Shown: positions 58,080 through 64,000 of the stretch, in pieces | Layout: each line of letters opens with the position of its first letter | Numbering within the stretch: the first letter of the stretch is position 1 | Assembly: GCA_918026815.1 (NCBI GenBank) | Contig: CAKJVC010000124.1 | Coordinates: 248,001 to 312,000, forward strand | Length of the DNA: 64,000 nt | DNA from: Chalara sp. BL73 | Lineage: Eukaryota; Ascomycota; Leotiomycetes; Helotiales | Direction: 5' to 3' | Position numbers and translations under genes: made by a program | The notes under the pieces: model-generated | Database searches by the model: none | What the model saw: the letters and a program-made list of their open reading frames with translations, nothing else | Told to the model about the DNA's origin: nothing

Positions 58080-59561
58080 ATGAGGCTCCTGTCCCTTATT
58101 GCTGTCCTGGGCTGCATGCAGCCAGCAGTGTCGCTTGGATGGCCTTCCTTTGGTGTTAGTGATGGACAATGGAGCAAAACACTCGAACGGGATGTCTGTA
58201 TTGTAGGCGGAGGAGCGAGCGGAACTCATGCAGCGGTTTCTCTCATAGACTTGAACAAGACGGTGGTATTGATCGAGCGCAACGATTACCTTGGAGGACA
58301 TACTCACACCTACGTGGACCCTGAGACCCGAGCCGTCGTAGATATTGGGGTCGTGATATTCCAGCCAGTCCCGGTTGTGTATGACTTTTTCGAAAAGTTC
58401 AATGTGTCGCTGCTCAACATGTCGTCAGTTGAAGTAAATGAGGCAGGGCAGCCCCCAAAGAAAGATGTACCAGCACTCTTGTACAATACCGTACCATACT
58501 ACTTGGACTTCCGGGACGGGTCTGAAGTAACTTTAGACCTGCCCACAGATGAAGCGGTCGCTGATGCCTTCCAACGTTTCGCAGAGGTCTTGTCAACTTA
58601 TTCCTACCTACTTGATGGTTACGTTCTTCCAGATCCAGTTCCAGAAGATCTCTATACTCCTTTCGGGGTCTTTCTCGAGAAATACAACCTTACTGCGGTA
58701 ATCCCCATTCTTTGGAAATTCACCCAAGGAATGGGCAGCCTGCTCAACATATCTACTATTTACGTGATCAAGTATTACAACCTTGATGATCTGATATATG
58801 GGACCCAAGGATACCTGACAGAAGCAAAGGGTAATAACTCAAGGATTTACACCAAAGCTAGAGAATACATTGGCTCGGATAACCTCCTGTTAGAATCCAC
58901 GGTGATTGCAACAAACCGTCAAAACCCGAGCTCAGGCCAGCCGGAGATCCTCGTCGCGACACCCAAGGGCAATGCTTTGCTTTCCTGCAAACAGATCTTG
59001 CTTGCAACTTCTCCAGATCTTCCGAATCTCAGAGGATGGGATCTTACGAAAGAAGAATTTGCGGTCTTCTCGCAATATAGTAAAGCGAATGGATATTGGA
59101 CAGGTCTGGTGAGAAACGTCGGTCTAAACCAAACCGTCTCCTATTACAACCGCGCAACGCATTCACCATCCAACATTCCAGCTCTCCCAGGGCTGTACTT
59201 TCTGGGGCCAGTCGGAGTTATCGACGATGTGTGGTACATCAAATTTGGGGCTGAGAGCCCGGGCATGACTGATGCCCAGGTACAGCTCTACGTAGAGAGT
59301 GAGATCAGGACCATCCAACAGGTCAACAACGCTTCGCTCACCAAGCCGGAATGGCTAATATTTGAATCTCATTCGCCCTTCTTCCTTCAAGTGTCGCCCG
59401 GGGCGATTCAAAATCACTTCTTCGCGAATCTTACAGCCCTCCAAGGTGGACTAGGAGGCACAATGTTTTATACCGGAGGGGCATTTCATACCCAGTATAG
59501 CACTCTTCTGTGGCGTTTCAATCGAGATGTAGTCATTCCCAAAATGCTGCGGTCGGGTTAG
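58080..59561 (+). CDS. Secreted FAD-dependent oxidoreductase, CpaO-like (copy 2)
   Basis: Its 493-residue protein is identical to the copy at 46256-47737, with the same signal peptide, the GGGASG flavin motif at residues 43-48 and the same sequons. The upstream T-run is T4 instead of T6, so the frame ahead of the Met opens only five codons earlier; this supports the internal MRLLSL start in both copies. The 5' flank matches copy 1 for 431 bases, so both copies should carry the same proximal promoter. Whether two functional genes really exist depends on the duplication being genuine. Confidence 0.85.
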   Translation: MRLLSLIAVLGCMQPAVSLGWPSFGVSDGQWSKTLERDVCIVGGGASGTHAAVSLIDLNKTVVLIERNDYLGGHTHTYVDPETRAVVDIGVVIFQPVPVVYDFFEKFNVSLLNMSSVEVNEAGQPPKKDVPALLYNTVPYYLDFRDGSEVTLDLPTDEAVADAFQRFAEVLSTYSYLLDGYVLPDPVPEDLYTPFGVFLEKYNLTAVIPILWKFTQGMGSLLNISTIYVIKYYNLDDLIYGTQGYLTEAKGNNSRIYTKAREYIGSDNLLLESTVIATNRQNPSSGQPEILVATPKGNALLSCKQILLATSPDLPNLRGWDLTKEEFAVFSQYSKANGYWTGLVRNVGLNQTVSYYNRATHSPSNIPALPGLYFLGPVGVIDDVWYIKFGAESPGMTDAQVQLYVESEIRTIQQVNNASLTKPEWLIFESHSPFFLQVSPGAIQNHFFANLTALQGGLGGTMFYTGGAFHTQYSTLLWRFNRDVVIPKMLRSG

Positions 59562-60131
59562 AGGCCGTGGCATCAACGTAATTATGTATTTTCATTCCTA
59601 GGAATCAAAAGTTGTTGATCTCAACGGGAAGATGTTAAGGTCGTTGCCTCAGGTCGCCATAATAGTAGTGCCTCACCTGTATAGATTATTTTTCCCGAAA
59701 GGAGAACCTTGGACTATTCAAAATACACAACCTTACCACACACTACAAATACTGGTGGAGACCTGCCATCTCGATAGTGATACGGTGCTTGACAAAAAGC
59801 AGATTAGATTTTTGTTGAAAGACCGCAAAGTCAAATATACATTTGCACTTGCAAACAAATGCCTTTTGTTGCGAGGGACATTTAGATCTTGGACAAAAAG
59901 CACGATATATTCCGTAGGTCTCCTACGTTAACTATATACAATGGAGGTCACTAACTACGGGCAGGCGCCTCCGGCGCTCCTGCACCTTGCTGCAAGGCTA
60001 CAGTACAAACTGTGTGTGAGCATTCAGGCTGGAGGAAATTACAACATCTTTCTGGACGATAGCCAACCCTCTGTAACATGGAATGTAACTATTTTCAACT
60101 TCGCCCACAGGCGTTGACCTCGCAGCCTGCC
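59562..60131. other. Intergenic within repeat copy 2
   Basis: Same content as 47738-48308. An A-run of five instead of six near 59795 opens a 99-codon frame (59632-59931) that is closed in copy 1, which argues that it is not a gene. Confidence 0.5.
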
Positions 60132-61594
60132 CTAGCGTTTAGCTTCGCCAATCTCGGAAGACTGTTGTATGGCAGTGAATCTCCTGATGCCGCTGTGGTC
60201 ATCCGTGAAAGGGGTAGCTGAGCGCTCAGAGGTGATGAAAGTGCTGAGCTTGCTTGCGTCACGCTCGTGGAGCTCATAATAATCAGATCGCACCAAGTTA
60301 GTATGCGATTCTGGATCCGCGATGCGATTCTTGGAGCTCTTGATATTGCTTGAGGAACTCTCTGACACAGTAGATCTTGTGAAAATAGATCTTATTGTTG
60401 AAAAGAGAGGTGAGTTTGCCAGGAACTTGTTCCAAAAGGCTGCAATAGCTGGAGTGCTGCTAACCCAGATGCCGACAGCGCTGTCGACGATACTACTCTT
60501 CGAGTTACCTCTCTGAATGCAAATAAATTGACTGGGAATTCCAATAGTACTTACGCGCATGCATTGATTTTAGGGCCATTCCAGAACTTATCCGTGCTCG
60601 TATAAATATTTACTCTGTAGTATAGTGATATAGCTCCGGTTATTATAGTACTTGACGGGATTAGCAGAGATGACAATTCAAAAAAAAAAATTGCTTACTC
60701 ACATTATGCCTACAGAAAAACTAACGCCAATCCAATCTTCTTCTTCATACTCAGGTGGAGAGCGAAAATTACAGGGATAGGGAGAATCAAAAGGGCGATA
60801 TCCGCGAAAAGAGACATTGCGCCCTGTACAGGGCCCTCAACAGCCGCCTTAGCGCAACTCGAAAGAACGGCGAAGTCCCATGGCTTTCCCGCACGAGGAG
60901 AGCACCAGGCTATACTCAAGAAGACGCTTTGCCAGTACCCCGGTGTTATGATCGCTAGCAGAATGTAACAGCACCATCGGAACCATTTATTGTTCGCCGC
61001 AAATACTCTCAGGTACAGAATTGTGACCGCTACTTTACTCGCCCAGATGAAAGGCCCGGTGAGCATCTGCAGAGCGAATTGTTGCTAGCGGCGCAGTTGC
61101 GTTAGTTTCAAGAATTAATAAATTAAAATCTCGAGAACTTGGAATGTAAAGACAAACCTTCACGTATGATGTCGTTATAGCTGACACCGGTATATCCCAA
61201 ATGTGACGCCCAGTCTCCTTTGTTCCTTGGAGTATCTTAGCGCTAGAACTATACCTATTGAGTGGGAGCGGGTAGTTACCTATGACCGACATTGCAAAGA
61301 ACGGAACCAAAGTTACAAAACCTAGGATGCAGAAATCTAACCAGTCAATATGGGAAACCCCATTCTTTGCACCATAAGCAACTCACAGTCGTCCAGAAGA
61401 AGCTTCCCGTGCATCTTCGAAGTCATAGAGAGCCGTATAGTGAGAATCATCGAAGTGACTATGATGATGGGAAGTCCTACTTTGAGTACTAAATCCGCGG
61501 AATTGGGAGGATCGATGAAATTAGGTGGGTCGCCATTTGGATTCGGTGCTAGCGGTATCGTGGACAAGTCAGTACCTGGTGGAATTGCAGCCAT
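60132..61594 (-). pseudogene. Rhodopsin-domain membrane protein, copy 2, frameshifted
   Basis: Same six-exon layout as copy 1 (61594-61387, 61336-61280, 61225-61158, 61084-60703, 60650-60555, 60492-60132). Exon 4 is 382 nt instead of 383, because a run of six A residues (48895 region) is five here (60716-60720). The frame shifts right after the KKKIGLALVF segment and meets a stop two codons later, removing the last spans and the cytosolic tail. If real, this copy encodes a truncated protein of about 240 residues. If it is a homopolymer sequencing error, the gene is intact. The intronic A-run just next to it also differs (A13 versus A11). Confidence 0.6.
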
Positions 61595-62472
61595 TGCGTA
61601 AGCTAGAAATTTCTGTCAGAGTTCGTGACAGAACTGAGAGGATTGAACAGGCTGTATCAGGCGATCTGCTGGATTTGTAAGATGCAAGAACATGCGACGA
61701 AGCAAAATGTAGATAGGGTGCGTTGTCCCACTTGTTCTTATGTGTTCATTTGCGTGCAGGGAAAATGAGTATGCTTCTCGCCTCCTGGTCAGATCGGGCT
61801 ATGGCAACTAGGCTCTAAACTGAAGACATCTATTGTCGCAAGATGTTCTGTAGTGTGGTATAAACTTTGCTGGGCGGAATGGGCTGTGATATTCTCACAC
61901 TCTGACATCGCCTAGTCAACTGGCGGCTATCAAACGTACAGTGGCGTACTGCTGACTGAGCCCTAGCCACACAGAATTGAATACAAATAGCACTGAGGGA
62001 CCTGCCAGTTCCGGCTCATAGTTGAGATTGCAGCTTACCAGCGAGCGGTGCAGGGGTTAGCCCGAGCCGGATTTCGGGAGTTGGATTCTGAGATACTTCA
62101 TGCATGGAGTTGCATTTAACGTAAGCTGTAACCACACTCTTTCTGTTGGCTTGCTGCATCCCAACGCATGCAGTTTCATGGGAGCAGGCTTGTGTAGCGA
62201 CTTTCTACATGGATTCAGTACATTGCTAGCAAGTGTTTGAATATCCACCTTGCTAAGGCAAAGCTTTAGCTCTTCCGAGCAAGCAAATGAGTAGCGAGAA
62301 AAGACACAGGTGCAGTGATTTCTGGAGAATCAAAATTCGAAGCCTCTTCAGCCAATTCCCAGTTGCTAAGGGTATATTTGTAATCAGGCTGCTTGTTTTC
62401 TTAAAGTCCATTATTTGATAGTCTATCTTACTAATCACCAAATCCCTAAGAAACGAAAGCCACCAAATGCTA
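61595..62472. other. Intergenic within repeat copy 2
   Basis: Same as 49775-50653 apart from one missing C near 61784. No gene is seen. Confidence 0.5.
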
Positions 62473-64000
62473 TTAAATCTCCACTTCAGAAATTTTGTAT
62501 CCACCCGGAACCTCTGTCTGAAAGAAACCGGTTGGGTCGTATTTCTTACTGACTGCCTTCAATTTCGCAACACTGGCAGCTCCGTAGCCTTCCAATATCT
62601 TCTGGGTTTTATATCCATAGTTCATGAATCTATATGGGACGCTCACTCCCTGCGTAACCGCTAATGCATCTACCTTCTGAATCAGATCGAGAACGGTGGA
62701 TAACACTAATGCATCATCAGAGGAGTTTGTGTACAGTGGGTTAATAAGGCAGATGACAAAGGGTCCATCTGACTCTTTCAACCCAAGAGAGTTTGGACCA
62801 TGCGCCAGTGACTGAGCGAGCACTGCCTTGCTCACTGGTTGAAAGACGAAACTGAACATCAAGCCTTCCACTGCTTGGAGTTTTGCAACAGCTTCTTGCC
62901 ATATAACACGAATATCAAGCATGAACTGGACAGTAGGATGGAAACTAGTCGTAAAATACAACTGGCGAGATCCATCTTTATTGAACTCAGCTTGCTCCTG
63001 TGCAAATCCCAATTGCGAATCAAATCGAATGGTGCTGGGGGCTCCCACCAATTTTGGCTCGATTTCCAGAAACGGTTGCAGCGCGGGAGGATTGGCGACT
63101 GGTGCAGTATAATATATGTTTGAAACACAAACTTCACCGAGGCCCGAGATGTAACTTGTGGCCACGATTATTGATGCATGCACATCGGTAGTTGTGGCGA
63201 ACTTGTTAAATTCATTGACTATTGCTGGGTATGCTGTATTGTTGTAGTATGTGAAGCCTCCCCACATTTGACTATCTGCGAAGGTTTGTGTCTGCCACGA
63301 CGTCACAATACCGAAATTGTTGCTGCCTCCTTTAAGTGCCACGAAGAGGTCTGCATTGACGTTCTTGTTTGCTTGGACAATTTTTCCAGATGCGAGGACA
63401 ACCTCATAATTGACAATGCTATCACATACAAAGCCTTGGATAGGGGAATAGTATGACAAGCCTCCTGCTCAAGAAGTTAGTTGAAGGATCTACAACCACT
63501 TCGAATTTGCTATCAAAACGTCGACTCACCACCTAATGATAATCCGCCTACTCCAACCGAAGACACACGACCGCCCACCACGGTTAGTCCTTGTGCCGCC
63601 AGCGTCTGGTATACATCGCCCCATCGTGCTCCCGCACCTATGGTTGCTAGTTTAGTTTTAGGGTCCACGACGACCGCGTTGGCCGTGAGCTTGGAAAGAT
63701 CGATTGTGATGCCGGCTTCTATGTTGGCGCTTCCTGCCCAAGTTGTGTGTCCACCACTACGTACTGCGAACTCTGAGCAAGTTAACCGCGCATGTTTGAT
63801 GATTGCCGCAACTTCCTGGGCGCTTTGCGGCTGGATGAAACACGCTGGAGAGACTTCGCTTTCAAATTGTGTAAAGTAAGATATCTGATTCGCAGTATAT
63901 TCGGGGGTTCCAGGAACTAGAACTCTTCCAGGAAATGCGGCGGAAAGAATTGAACACGCTGCGGCGGCATCCGCAGTAACTGTTAAGTCGGCTGCCATAG
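62473..64000 (-). CDS. Secreted FAD-linked oxidoreductase, BBE type (copy 2, 5' end outside window)
   Basis: Exon 2 is 63464-62473 and exon 1 runs from 63530 beyond the window edge; by comparison with copy 1 the start codon would lie 40 bp past base 64000, so only the signal peptide region is missing. All visible codons match the copy at 50654-52221, including VRSGGHTTWAG, the intron with its GAGCAG acceptor and the KKYDPTGFFQ C-terminal region. No frameshift is visible in this copy. Confidence 0.85.

Larger units (their letters stand above)
57649..64000 (+). repeat. Direct repeat, copy 2 (6,352 bp to window end)
   Basis: Second copy of 45823-52181, same orientation, offset 11,826 bp at the left end and 11,819 at the right after five homopolymer shortenings. 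It is still identical at base 64000, so its right boundary is outside the window. If the duplicated unit is a simple tandem, it would be about 11.8 kb and the sequence beyond 64000 should continue like 52182 onward. Confidence 0.95.

Noticed and set aside
59632..59931. 99-codon plus-strand frame in repeat copy 2
   Set aside because: The equivalent frame in copy 1 is broken by one extra A in a homopolymer, and no family features are present.

Overview
The window looks like nuclear DNA of a filamentous ascomycete (Pezizomycotina). Genes carry several short introns of about 45-75 nt with GT donors and YAG or AAG acceptors. The gene set (PMT4 mannosyltransferase, DapB-like peptidase, fungal P450s, a DHA2-type MFS pump, a Fungal_trans_2 factor relic) is fungal, and very AT-rich gene-free blocks alternate with ordinary gene space. 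A Leotiomycetes-like source is possible, but that is only an impression. Exon joins below were worked out by hand from splice signals, reading phase and family conservation, so they are models rather than transcripts.

Region 1 (about 1-25.6 kb) is ordinary gene space. It holds the 3' end of a DPP IV-type peptidase, several lineage-type hypothetical proteins, PMT4, a RidA/Mmf1-like protein with a 14-nt micro-exon, a DgoD-like galactonate dehydratase, a secreted GH5 glycosidase, a decayed transcription factor, a gamma-butyrobetaine-hydroxylase-like dioxygenase head-to-head with the thiamine pyrophosphate carrier TPC1, and an acidic hypothetical protein.

Region 2 (about 25.9-57 kb) reads as a secondary-metabolite gene cluster made of tailoring and export genes: a flavin-dependent halogenase, an O-methyltransferase, an FAD/NADPH monooxygenase, three cytochrome P450s, an MFS exporter, a secreted CpaO-like flavin oxidase, a rhodopsin-domain membrane protein and a secreted BBE-like FAD-linked oxidase. 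A housekeeping-type HAD phosphatase (Pyp1/YNL010W-like) and a small hypothetical gene lie among them. No PKS, NRPS, terpene cyclase or prenyltransferase backbone gene is visible, so the core enzyme would have to lie beyond 64 kb or elsewhere.

Region 3 (45.8-64 kb) is dominated by a direct repeat. Bases 45823-52181 recur at 57649-64000, and the second copy runs off the window. Each copy carries the CpaO-like oxidase, the rhodopsin-domain protein and the BBE-like oxidase; a third P450 and an AT-rich block sit in the unique spacer. The only differences I can see are five homopolymer-length changes, each shorter in copy 2, and one of them frameshifts the second rhodopsin-domain gene. This is either a very recent tandem duplication of an ~11.8-kb unit or an assembly artefact; the sequence alone cannot decide.
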